From Collybiopsis luxurians FD-317 M1 (taxonomy: Eukaryota; Basidiomycota; Agaricomycetes; Agaricales; Omphalotaceae): DNA of 64,000 nt. The stretch is taken from contig KN834750.1 of the NCBI GenBank assembly GCA_000827265.1, forward strand, positions 1,155,297 through 1,219,296, read 5' to 3'. Under the pieces are notes generated by a model. That model was not told the origin of the DNA. It did not search any database and worked only from the letters and a program-made list of their open reading frames with translations. Numbering within the stretch: position 1 is the first letter of the stretch; the number at the start of each line of letters is the position of its first letter. The position numbers were made by a program, and so were the translations under genes. Below, in pieces: positions 13,662 through 23,527 of this stretch.

Positions 13662-15220
13662 CGCTGTGGTTGTTGATTTTCAAGAAGGACTCCATGATGT
13701 CATCGGGGGTGGAACAGTCACAACAACCGATCCGCATATGTACCTTCCCCTGAGTGTTATCGAGGAACTCCTGGAGAATTTCAACCCGCGGCGCGCCAGA
13801 AAATCGATGAACTTCTGACAGACTGAATGGATAGGCATTAGCCGCTTTTGGGCGCACAACTATAGGTGCTAATTAGAGCATTTCAGGTGCCATCAAGCCT
13901 TAGCTTCATGAAAAAAGAAGATCATTTCGGAGGTTCAGCGTGATCAGTTACGCGGAAACCGCGTCGCTCCGCAGTGACATTGAGCAGAAAAACTTTCTTG
14001 TTTTGGTCCCGGGGCCGGGACAGCCGACGGCTTCCAAAGCGAATGGTACAGCTGACTAGGGCCGCAGGAAAAAACAATACCCTGCAGCAATATCCGCGGT
14101 ATGGTCCAGATAATTTTGGGGATCTTCTCTAGTTTGGGCATGAGGCAAGAAGAAAATTCTGACCTTGCGAATGCAGATGCCGCGAAAGCCTGCTGTGAGC
14201 CAAACGCGTCCGGAGGACTGGGATTCGGGGACAAAAGTCAAGTCATGAATCTGCAATTGATTCCGACTTCGAAGACCTTGCTGTTGGACAAATCGTTCTC
14301 TGGAGGGACCGAAGTCCACGGAGGAAGGTTAGAAAATATGACCATTTCAGCGGAGAATCTCCCGATAGTTTACATCTGATAGTCACCAAACAGGAAGACG
14401 TCGCGTAAGTTGGAAAACAGCGATATGACTCGTAATGGAAGGATGTGCTCCCTTCCAGCCACAATCGACCAGAAACGAAGCTATAATGTGCACAGAACCA
14501 GAACAAATGATGCGACATCTTAGCATTCCGAATACGCAGGTAGTGAAAATTTAATGGAATCATGGTCAAGAGAGATTCAAGGGTATGTAACTCGCGGTGA
14601 ACAATGAAAATGGCGGCGAGAAGTGATTCGGATGTGCGGATACCAGTCACGTTCACGTGATTCGTATTTTCAAATTCCGCCGGCGCAAGAAAAAAATTTC
14701 GTCTTCAGTCCCATGCATTCAAACCACATCATCTTTGCAATTCCTTTGGTGAGTTTTCGCTCTCCTCGCTGCACCTTTCATGATGTCCTGCTATGGTCCG
14801 TGTTTCCAAGAGGCGACTAGACATCGCCGCTTCAACATGCAGATACTTTATTTTCATAGCTCCTGATCCTGTTTCATGTGTTACCATACTGTCCTGCTGA
14901 AACTCTTCTTTTCAGTTCAGCACCTCGCATAATGTATGAAGGTGTACTTTTCTTCACGTAACCTCCGGGTTTTTACTATGTAGTCTCGCCATTTCGCCAC
15001 GTCGGATCATCAGTTTTCAGAACTCTTATGCACCCTTCTGTATATTCAATCATTTCCTTCCTTCGAAAGCAGTATGAAAAAGAACACCAAAGCCTAACAC
15101 ATGATATGTACGCAGCCACGCTAGCGTGGTTCAAAATCATGACATCCTGAGCTCTTTCCGACCTCTGTACCTTCCGCGGAGTGATAGTGCTTCAAGAATA
15201 TTTGAAGTTCGTTTTGTTAT
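13662..15220. other. Intergenic region, no gene supported
   Basis: About 1.5 kb with several open frames of 70-140 codons on both strands (for example 14243-14656, minus). None has a recognisable domain or supporting splice sites. A short frame at 13642-13857 overlaps the oxidoreductase start and was not accepted. Confidence 0.35.
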
Positions 15221-16436
15221 TTACTGAACGGCAGCCAGCTGAGCCTGCAGAAAAGCAGTCAGTAACTGTTCAGAGCCAGGTGTAAAGAGTACGTACAGAG
15301 AAAGTCGTCGATGCAGCAGGGCAGCCTACGCCTGGTCCGTTGAGGTTCTGAAGTGTTACAATTGCAGCTTGGGAATGGAATTAATGTCGAGTCGGAAAGA
15401 TGACGGAGGAAATACCTACCTTCAATACGGGCCGCCTGGTCTGCGTTGGAATTACCAGTAGGGAAAGACAGAGAGATCGAAGGGTTGTTCACGGCATGCC
15501 CCGCGGCAACGTTGGCATTCAAGTCCTGTTGAAGGCATCGCTAGTATCAATATGGGAAAACGAGATGAACAACTCACTGCAATGAATGCGTTCCTATCGG
15601 GAGGGCACGAACATGGGATCTTGATGTTGTTGATACCTATACAAGCCAAATTGATGAGCTGAATGAACGTACCAAGATAGTCACGTACCAATGCAGTTGC
15701 CAGTTCCATCTGGACTTTGCCCTGCAGTAACACCAAATTCAGGCACCAACGAGACATCGACTCCTCCGGTGGCAGGAGTAGAAGCAGCAGAAGCCGGGGA
15801 AGATGCGGGGGCAGGAGAGGAAGCAGGGGCAGAAGCAGGCGCGGCAGTTCCATCTTGAATTGCTTTCTGTTGAGCCACGAAGGTCGTGGAGGATGCGGGG
15901 CATCCAACACCAGGTCCATTCAAATTTTGGAGCGTAACAAGAGCCTGAAGACGCGATCAGCGTTCTTCGTGAATCTCTTCCACAGAGTACAAACCGCATT
16001 GATTCTTGCGAGCTGAGACGCTTGTGAATTATCACTTGGGAAGGACACTGCGATACTGGGGTTGTTTGTTGCATGCCCTGCCGCAACGTTGGCATTCAAA
16101 TCCTGGAAGTAGAGCGATCAGAGTTCATATCATAATCCCGATATGTAAAAGAGAGTTACCGTGATGAAAGTGTTACGATCAGGAGGGCAGGAACACGGAA
16201 TCTTGATGGGCTGACCGTTAGCGCCGTCGATTCCATCACAGTTACCTGTAAAACACATCATGAGACCGTGATCTGACACTCGACGGTTAGACTGCCTTAC
16301 CTGTACCGTCAGGGTTAATTCCAGCAGCAAGACCGAACTGGGGAACCAAGTTGGGGTCGACATCGCGTCGAACGGGGACCGAAGAGACAGAAACGAAGAA
16401 AGCGCCAGCAGCAAAGACAGCGGTCGTGAACTTCAT
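15221..16436 (-). CDS. Secreted protein with two copies of an IPCSCPPDRN domain
   Basis: The start is ATG at 16436 with a clear signal peptide (MKFTTAVFAAGAFFVSVSS). Two homologous domains follow. Each begins with a LVPQFG or LVPEFG block and GTGNC, then has IKIPCSCPPDRN, DLNANVAAGHAV/T, NPSI..SFP.-.NS, and LNGPGVGCPA.STTF. The domains are separated by a Pro/Ala/Ser-rich linker at about 15775-15855. Each domain has several conserved Cys residues, probably disulphide-bonded outside the cell. The stop is TAA at 15221-15223. I have seen single-domain versions as small secreted proteins in agaricomycetes but know no function. The exon pattern repeats along with the domains, which indicates an internal tandem duplication. 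Confidence 0.8.
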
Positions 16437-17411
16437 TGTACTTTGTGATTAAAATCGATTTAATCCGAGAGGTAGAGAGCGGGATGGGCTTATTATTGAC
16501 TTTGAAGAAAACAAAGAATGTGTGTCCTGCTTCAAGCTAGGCGCAAAGGTCGAAGAGAGAGAAGGAAGAAAGGAAAGAAAGAAGGGGTGGAGTCGAGAAT
16601 AATAGCCCATCAGCCTTTTGTACCTCCGCCTCCACATCTCTCCGCATGGTGCAATCACCGTAACCATCATTTGTTGCGCACGCATATGAAATCCAAGAAT
16701 CAACTAATTTATCAACTGAATATCTTTCAAACATAGCAGAATCAAAACTTAAAGGGAGACTGTGATTTTGTTTTTCGTGACAGATGCATGAAGACGAAAA
16801 CAGGCTGTGGCAATTGTGTTTACCACAATGTGGTATCTGCAGGATATACATATTCGATAGACGACCGCCACAGCTTTGCCTCGTCTCTTTTCAGCCTCGA
16901 CCAGCAGCTCGTTTCTGAAACTGCGGCAGAGAGATCCTCCGCAATGTGCTGCTAGCTTTCCTAAGCTCTTTCAGGCAACACATCAGGCCAACTGCCAATC
17001 ACATTCTACTTTGCGTCAGTCGCCTCCGGTACACTGGTCAAACAAAGCTCTTTTCATTTCGGTTCTTTAACAGAAGGCAGCCCGGAGCCGTATCATCATA
17101 ACCTCGACATCAACTGCCATCCATATCACACGGGCCAAAATCTTTGGTAAAGATGCGGTCTACTTTGACCTATACATCGGGAAGGTAAGTATGACGATTC
17201 CATTTGATGAACGCTACGTCCCTGGGTGCTCTCTTGTTTTCCCTTTGATTCTCGATTCTTGAGCACCGCTGCTAGCCTGCTCAGCAATGCTGAGCCTCTG
17301 GGCTGATTTCTTGCCACGAGTTTTATTTGTAGTTTTCTGTAATGTTGGTCAGTTCTTTCGTTTTTCGTTTCGGCATGTACCTGAATGCTCTCCTTTTTAC
17401 CGTTGAATAGG
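16437..17411. other. Intergenic region and possible 5' exons of the membrane protein
   Basis: No complete gene was seen. A stretch at about 17074-17190 on the plus strand, flanked by tttaacag and gtaagt, could encode an extracellular beta-strand-like segment (AIHITRAKIFGKDAVYFDLY). It would then be a 5' exon of the gene that follows, but the junction to position 17412 does not stay in frame in the models I tried. Confidence 0.3.
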
Positions 17412-18694
17412 TACTGTGAACACTTTGGTCATATCTATTTCCTCTTTTTTGCTCGCCACTGCCCCTAGTGGCCTGTCAACGTCAAGAATTTCTACAGCTA
17501 CAACTGAACCGGGATCGACCGCTTCTGTTGCTGAGGAAACTCTGAACGATGGAAATCTCACTACGTATCTGGAGGAGGGAGCAGAGTATCACCCGACTAA
17601 GACCAGTGATGCCACAGCTGTCGGCCCAAAGACGACCAAGAATGGTATGTTTTATACATTCCTCTTGACCAAAGGTGTCTCCATATAAGCTGTATTGATG
17701 AGAGGAACTTCAGGATATTATCGGCGCCGAAGTTTGACAAACTATATCCAATGCGAGCTTTCTAGAAGTTCAAGAGAAAGCGGTGTCAAATCAGAGTCTA
17801 TTTCATTAAATGTCATAACCTCCTCTTCGATGAATGGATCGCCGGTTTTTGTCACTTCATATGTGGGTTCAACAATCCTCTTCGCCACGCTTAGTTCCAG
17901 TGAGATGTCGCCTTCTGCAAGCAGCTCGACGCCATCGGCGACATCACCATTACCCACGATTGAGAGTAACTTGAGACACCATCAGTAAGTGTCCAATGAA
18001 TTTGGATCCCAAACTATCTAGACTCATACCTTGTTAGACGAACTGTGGTAGGCCGCGCTGTAGGAGGGGCCGTTGGAGGGGGATTATTTATAACCGCTCT
18101 GGCGTTACTGCTATATAAACTTGTTCGCCGGGCCCGCTATCGAGGCCAACCTCCAAGCCATCAACATCGTTCAGTACATCGAACGAAAGCTCGGGATTCG
18201 AAAGATATCAGCCTAACAATTGTACCTTTTTCGGCTCTTTCGCCGACTCAAGATGCTTTATATGTAAACTCGTCTTTACGACCTTGGACGTCGAGTATCA
18301 ACCGTACATCAAAAGAAAAAATTGCCACAACGCCAATCTCTGCCCCATTCGTTCCCCCTCCGCCCCGCACCAGCCTTCCTGAAGCGCCTCCCACACCCGA
18401 GAGACTTCCGAGCCACGAGAGAAACTGCCCTTCTAAATTTGTGGAGCAGTTAATGGTAAACTCCACGGATTTGGATGTTCTGGTTGCAATTGCCAAAGGT
18501 ATGCGTTCTCGATGGTGATACAGCTCTGTGCTTTGTTTGATACATTCACTAAGCTGAAGCTGCACGAAAACAGCACTCAGAATCAGAACCCCTGGATAAT
18601 CTCGAGCACTCATCTGGTAGGTGCTTTCTTGTACGGTTCCAAGTGATGCTGACCTAATCCGTTCCAAAGTTGGCACATTTATCAGAACCCGAAG
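17412..18694 (+). CDS. Single-pass membrane protein with Ser/Thr-rich ectodomain (5' end unresolved)
   Basis: The visible exons encode a Ser/Thr-rich, probably O-glycosylated segment (17412-17985). Next comes one strong transmembrane helix, GGAVGGGLFITALALLLYKL, flanked by RRARYR stop-transfer charges (about 18050-18145), and then a cytoplasmic tail with Pro-rich stretches such as FVPPPPRTSLPEAPPTPERL. The arrangement resembles fungal wall-sensor-like or mucin-like surface proteins of unknown function. The frame continues past AIAKG through an intron into a short last exon near 18559-18620, with the stop near 18694 by one splice choice; retention of that intron would end it at 18518. The initiating ATG was not found. 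Confidence 0.55.
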
Positions 18695-18974
18695 TCCATA
18701 GCCGTCATTTCTCCAGCTACCTGAACTCCCTCTTTCCATTACTGAACAACCCATAACACGGAAGGGCATGCTTTTCTTTCCCCTCTGATACAGATAACGG
18801 GATTCTTTTTTCTTGAAGGTTTACAGGTACGTTCGCTGTAGAATTTTTCTTTCTCAATACTCTACAAAAAAACTATATGTATGAATATCTTCTAGAAATC
18901 TGACACCCTAATATTTAATTTCCAAATCCTGCTTGATAACTTGCAAGTTCCAAGGCGGTAAATGAGAAATTTAC

Positions 18975-20922
18975 CTACAATTCCCACCACGAACCAAAAA
19001 TGAATCCAAAGCCTGCCAGTATAACTGCACTAGTAGAAAGTGTCCACGAGTCCGAAGCAGGTGGAGCCCTGTTTGAAGAAGTCGTAGTATTTTGACCGTT
19101 CGCGCCATAGACTCTGACCGAAGCTATCTCGAAGTAGGCATTGTCGTATGTGGATGGATCACCTATGACATAGTCGGTGTAGCATGTCCCAGTGCAAGTC
19201 TGGCTGAATACAGAGGTCTCTCCGGCATAGTCTAGGAGCAATCAAATGTCAGCTTGAACGGATGGAGGTCCAGGATAAAGTGCACAACGAACCTCCGCAG
19301 AGTGTGATATCAAAGATGAGCTGTTGGGCGGAAAAGTATTCGTCTATGGAGCAACCAGTGCTGGGCCAATTGGCCGTTGGTGTACCGAGATCAGAGATGG
19401 AGATCGAGCTTGTGTTTGAAGATATAGAGTCGGGTACGGAAGAACGAGGGAAGAACCAAACTCTGCAGAAAGAATCGGCGTCGTTCCTCCGGCTGGTTCT
19501 TTTCGTAAATGACTCACGATATGCCGGTGGTTGCGAATTCCGTGACAAACACGCCTCCTTCCGCGGCAGAAAAGCCGGAACCATAAGACGACGTCGAACT
19601 ATCAGTGACCGCACAACCTTCGTTGTCGTTATCCTCGTAAGAGCAATCGGTGGAGTTGATAATTGTCGAAGTCTGTGGGTTTTTCTGAGTGCAACCAGGC
19701 TCAGTGTGAAGAGTCATTTGGTTGTGCGTAACCATGTTGACACCTTCAAAAGTATCAATTTCTCTAGGAGGGTTCCACCCAATGCCACAGCTATTGTTCA
19801 CAATCTTTGGTGCTACCAAACAAACAATTGTGAACAATCCTTTGGTAACTACCGGTGACCACCCTAAGATCAAGCGATGTTGCAGGCAGTTCCCGTTAGG
19901 GCTAGCTCTGCTAGCCCTAACATGTGGGAACTGTCTGCGACATTGCCAACAAATGGCTCTATCGGGGGTCAGGTAGGTGGTTAGGTGGTTAGATGGTTAG
20001 GGTTAGGGGTTAGGCTCGCGCCGAAGGCGCGCTGGGGTAGGGGTTAGGCGCACCCGCAGGGTGCTCGCGCGAAGCGCGAAAGGTTAGGGTTTAGGGTTAG
20101 GTTAGGGTTTAGGGTAGTTACATCTGATCTTATCTATTTTAGGGTTGTCTCGACTGGTGCGACCAAAGGATTGTGCACAAACATTCATTTGGTAGCACCA
20201 GTCAAATTGTGCACAATATCTGTCGCAGGGGCTCAGGGTTCTTAGGACATGGCAGAGATATTAAGAGCACCATGTTCTTACCCTCCGGTAGGCCAATCGG
20301 GAGCTTGTGACCACCTAGGTATCGTCAATTTAGTGAGAGGTGCATAAAATAATGTAATGAGATAAACTCGCCAAGCTGGCCATACAGAGCACTTCGAAAA
20401 TGAGAGAACATGCGGTCAATCATCAAAGAAACCGCGAAAATCGTAGGCAATTAACGCACTCCGTACGGTACATGGTACATGTCGGCAATCCATAAGCTGC
20501 CCGCCTCATAGTAGTCATTGCTAGCAATACGGACGGTATTTCTTTTGTAGTTGTACGCAACTTCGGTAGTGTTATCGACCTTGATGATTGCGTGGTTGGT
20601 TGCAGAGTCGACATACGCGAGTTTGTCAGAAGTGGCGACTTCTTCGGTCACGAAGCTAGAGACGACACAGAAAAAAGACCTATTACTCGCCTGATAAGAA
20701 ACCAAGAGATAGTACATACATAGCGTCTCCATTGGTTAAGTTGTCGTCTGGTCAGGCATCAGCTTTTACGTCAAACTTCCAGAAAAATACCCAAGTACAG
20801 TTGCCATAGAAGTCCCAATCATTAAAGAAGCGCGATCCAGAGTAGTCTTTGATTAAATCATAAGTCGTGGAAGCAGCAGAAAGCTCTATACCAGCAGTAG
20901 CCAGTAAAAACCGTGAAAGCAT
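18975..20922 (-). CDS. GH16 endo-beta-glucanase-like, GPI-type C-terminus, MITE in an intron
   Basis: This is a glycoside hydrolase family 16 protein of the fungal laminarinase/mixed-linkage glucanase type, acting on beta-glucan at the cell surface or outside. The start is ATG at 20922 with a signal peptide (MLSRFLLATAGIELSAAS), then YDLIKDYSGSRFFNDWDFYG and KRNTVRIASNDYYEAGSLWI. Two micro-exons of 20 nt (20372-20391, CSVWPA) and 33 nt (20282-20314, WSQAPDWPTG) lead to the catalytic motif GEIDTFEGVN (ExDxxE: nucleophile, Asp, acid/base). The C-terminus has a Ser/Thr-rich stretch and a hydrophobic end (AVILAGFGFIFGSWWEL), consistent with GPI anchoring; the stop is at 18975-18977. The intron just before the catalytic exon (19764-20281) contains a complete MITE. 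The micro-exon intron 20315-20371 needs a GC donor. The gene looks functional if both introns splice. Confidence 0.85.
19878..19943. repeat. Large palindrome inside the MITE
   Basis: A perfect 12-bp stem (GTTAGGGCTAGC, loop TCT, GCTAGCCCTAAC) spans 19895-19921. It extends outward into imperfect arms TGTTGCAGGCAGTTCCC and GGGAACTGTCTGCGACA. The stem itself contains the telomere-type hexamer TTAGGG. Confidence 0.85.
19970..20116 (+). repeat. Telomere-like GGTTAG/TTAGGG tract inside the MITE
   Basis: This is an irregular array of GGTTAG, TTAGGG, TTTAGGG and TTAGGGG units on the plus strand, broken by three small hairpins. It has enough G-runs to form quadruplexes. It is interstitial, flanked by MITE ends and then GH16 exons. 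Confidence 0.85.
20017..20079. repeat. Three perfect GNA-triloop mini-hairpins
   Basis: Three perfect 6-bp stems each have a three-base loop: CGCGCC-GAA-GGCGCG (20017-20031), GCACCC-GCA-GGGTGC (20050-20064) and, immediately after, TCGCGC-GAA-GCGCGA (20065-20079). The third contains GCGAAGC, known as an exceptionally stable DNA mini-hairpin. Confidence 0.9.
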
Positions 20923-21408
20923 CTTCTCGGTCTAGGTCTAGGAACTCGCAAGAATTCAGGATCCTGAGTAAGTAAAGGGACGCAGGGACTTGAAAAGGCG
21001 AGCCCAGAAAGTATATACATCATATACTGACTCTGCGCAGTAAAACGCAGCAGGACGTTTGCGACTGTTCGCGATCACGACGCGTTTAATGTTGTGCCGC
21101 AAGACTTCCGGTCAATCGTGATTTGTATTACGCGCGTCACCGACTCATCGGGCGGTTTGAGCTGTCTTCGTTCTTTTTGGACATCACCACCTGAAGTGCT
21201 TGTTTCTGTGAAGAATCTGTCGCCTGGGATCCCGTGTCCCAGCCTTTCTATGTAAAGTAACTGCTGGTAGATATGTCCGAATGCTCACTGGTCAAAAGCC
21301 TTCGAAATTGGCCTTCCGGTGACTGCCAGTGCCGGTCCCATTAGTCTCGAAGACTGAGAAGAATACTTAAGAGGTGGATGTGCTTGTCCTGGATCTAGTC
21401 TTTTAATC
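20923..21408. other. Divergent intergenic region between GH16 and BVMO 2
   Basis: This is a shared promoter region. It holds the BVMO box (21068-21083), a second block shared with BVMO 1 at about 21111-21136, and AGTATATACAT at about 21010. No other coding signal was found. Confidence 0.5.
21068..21083 (+). promoter_or_regulatory. Shared 16-bp box upstream of BVMO copy 2
   Basis: TTCGCGATCACGACGC lies 326 bp upstream of the ATG and is identical to the boxes of copies 1 and 3. Confidence 0.6.
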
Positions 21409-23372
21409 ATGCCTGTACTCTCAAATGGAAATAATGAACCAGACGCGCTGATAGTAGGTACGTCCGTCAGGAGCACTGGCTCTATCTTGCTGTGTTAAGG
21501 GAGGCTTTGCAGGTGCGGGATTTAGTGGAATATATCTCCTTTACCACCTCCGCAAACTTGGCTATTCTGTTCAAGTCTTTGAGGCGGCTCCTGGATTGGG
21601 AGGCGTCTGGTACTGGAACGCTTACCCAGGAGCAAGAGTTGATTCGGAAAACCCTCACTATTTGCTATCTATCCCGGAGATATGGGAAGGCTGGACGTGG
21701 AAGGAACGTTTCCCCGGTCAAAAGGAGTTACGAGAGTACTTTGAATACATGGACCAGAAACTGGACGTGAAAAAAAATATCTCTTTCAATACCAGGGTAG
21801 TCGTTGCACACTTTGATGTGGAGATAAGTCGATGGGTAGTGAAGACAGAACATGGACGTGTAATTCGCCCTCAATTCTTTGTACCATGTGTCGGGTTCGC
21901 CTCTAGACCCTATACGCCGGATTTCAAAGGGCTGGAAAATTTCACAGGGATCTGTCATCACACTTCCAAATGGCCTCAGGAGGGTGTAGATCTGAAGAAT
22001 AAACGTGTGGGGATAATCGGAACTGGTATGGATCGTAGTAATTCATTGCTTAGCTGTTAACGAATTGATAGCCAAGGTGCATCGGCAGTTCAAGTAATCC
22101 AGGTAGAGTTCATGTTCGGTGCGAAATCAGACACTAATGCGTCAGACCTCAGGCGATCGGACCTGAGGTATCTCACCTAACCGTATTTCAACGAACACCC
22201 AATTTAGCATTACCCATGCACCAAAAAAAATTGGACGTAGAGCAGGAGACCCGACGGAAGGTACTCTATCCTACGATATTTCTCCGTCGGTCTCAGACTT
22301 CGTGTAAGTACAGTAATGATTTAAGTCTTATTCAAATTTTCACTCTTTTCATTTTAGCTGGGTTTCTTGCAGGACCCCAACTAAAGAACCTTGCCGCTGC
22401 CACTCCCGAGGAACGTGTTTTACATTGGGAGCGTACTTGGGCCCAAGGCGGATTCGCATTCCTGTTGGAAAACTACCAGGACCTGATGCTCGACGAAGAT
22501 GCAAATCGCGAGTCCTACAATTTTTGGAGAGACAAGGTCAGAGCCAGACTACATGATCCCAGAATGCAAGAGAAACTTGCTCCAACCATCGCTGTGCATC
22601 CTTTAGGTGCAAAGAGACCCTCCCTTGAACAAGTCGCGTGCTTTTATCTTATATTCGCTGACGCACCTGACCAAAATTTAGTCCTATTATGAAGTTTTCA
22701 ATCAGCCAAATGTCACACTGGTTGATTTGAACGAATGCGGAATATCAGAGATCACTTCGAAGGGGTTATTGACGGAGGATGGTCTTGAGCATGAGTTGGA
22801 CGCTCTTGTTTTAGCGACAGGCTTCGATAGCTTGACCGGAAGCCTGACGCAGATAGAAATTCGGGGTATAGACGGGGTCTCGATTGCAGAGAAATGGGCC
22901 AGTGGGATCTACACGAATCTGGGGATGACCTGTGCCAATTTCCCGAATATGTTCTTCCCGTATGGTGTGCAGGCTCCGAGTGCTTTAGCAAACGGACCAT
23001 CCTGTATTGTAAGTCCCTGATTTCTTTCACGTATAGGCACTATGGTTATCGGAACACATGCAGGAAGCCCAAGGAGATTGGATAGTGCAATGCATCAAAT
23101 CTATGAAGGAAAACGATTTAACGGCGATATGTGCGACCGCCGAAGCCGAGGCTGATTGGCGCGCACAAGTTTTGTATCTGGGATCTCGAACAATCTACAG
23201 TAAGGCTAAGTCGTGGTATATGGGATCAAACATCCCGGGAAAAGCTGTCGAGCATTTGAACTATACTGGCGGGTTGCACACCTACGTTAATATTATTAAT
23301 GGAGTTGCGGAAAGAGGCTACGAAGGATTCAGGTTGTTCAAAGTTGGCGAGAAAGTCTCGCGGGGTGTATAG
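21409..23372 (+). CDS. Flavin-dependent Baeyer-Villiger monooxygenase, copy 2
   Basis: This is a full-length paralogue of copies 1 and 3. The start is ATG at 21409 (MPVLSNGNNEPDALIVG), with the first intron again inside GAGFSG. The fingerprint FTGICHHTSKWP and second Rossmann motif GIIGTG are intact. The frame continues with [19 protein letters not shown], then AATPEERVLHWERTWAQGGF, NFWRDKVRARLHDPRMQEKL, ATGFDSLTGSLTQIEIRGID and a final exon ending KVGEKVSRGV, with the stop at 23370-23372. Introns fall at the same places as in copy 3. A TATA-like TATATAC and the shared box lie upstream. No inactivating change was noticed. The substrate is unknown. Confidence 0.93.
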
Positions 23373-23527
23373 CTATGTTCGTACTTAAAAGAAAGCCGGA
23401 GGATTTTATTCCATATTTGGTCGGATCAGGGAACGCGTTACGCCGTGATTTTCACGTGACTTTGCGGACGTGATAGTGACGTTACTGGGAAGCTAGCTAC
23501 TACGTTTCAAGCAAACGTTAGAACCCT

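Larger units (their letters stand above)
19794..20216. mobile_element. 423-bp MITE with long inverted repeats and TA target duplication
   Basis: The ends are imperfect inverted repeats of about 80 bp. The left end begins TTGTTCACAATCTTTGGTG and the right end, read inward on the other strand, begins TTGTGCACAATTTGACTGG. Both continue with GCTACCAAA, ACAATCCTTTGGT and a CCCTAA-containing block. TA flanks both ends (19792-19793 and 20217-20218), as expected for Tc1/mariner-type insertion. There is no coding capacity. The element lies wholly inside a GH16 intron; without it the intron would be about 93 nt. Its interior contains palindromes and a telomere-like tract, annotated separately. Confidence 0.8.

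Noticed and set aside
14056..14656. Overlapping frames of 87-137 codons on both strands
   Set aside because: No domain, no splice signals that extend them, and none favoured by composition.
16518..16851. Basic and hydrophobic short frames downstream of the secreted-protein promoter
   Set aside because: Low-complexity purine/pyrimidine tract keeps both strands open; likely promoter/leader DNA.
19970..20116. Chromosome-end telomere
   Set aside because: The TTAGGG-like tract is irregular and flanked on both sides by MITE ends and then GH16 exons, so it is interstitial.
18975..20922. GH16 as a pseudogene split by a transposon
   Set aside because: The insertion lies wholly in an intron and splicing restores the catalytic motif; one GC donor must be accepted.
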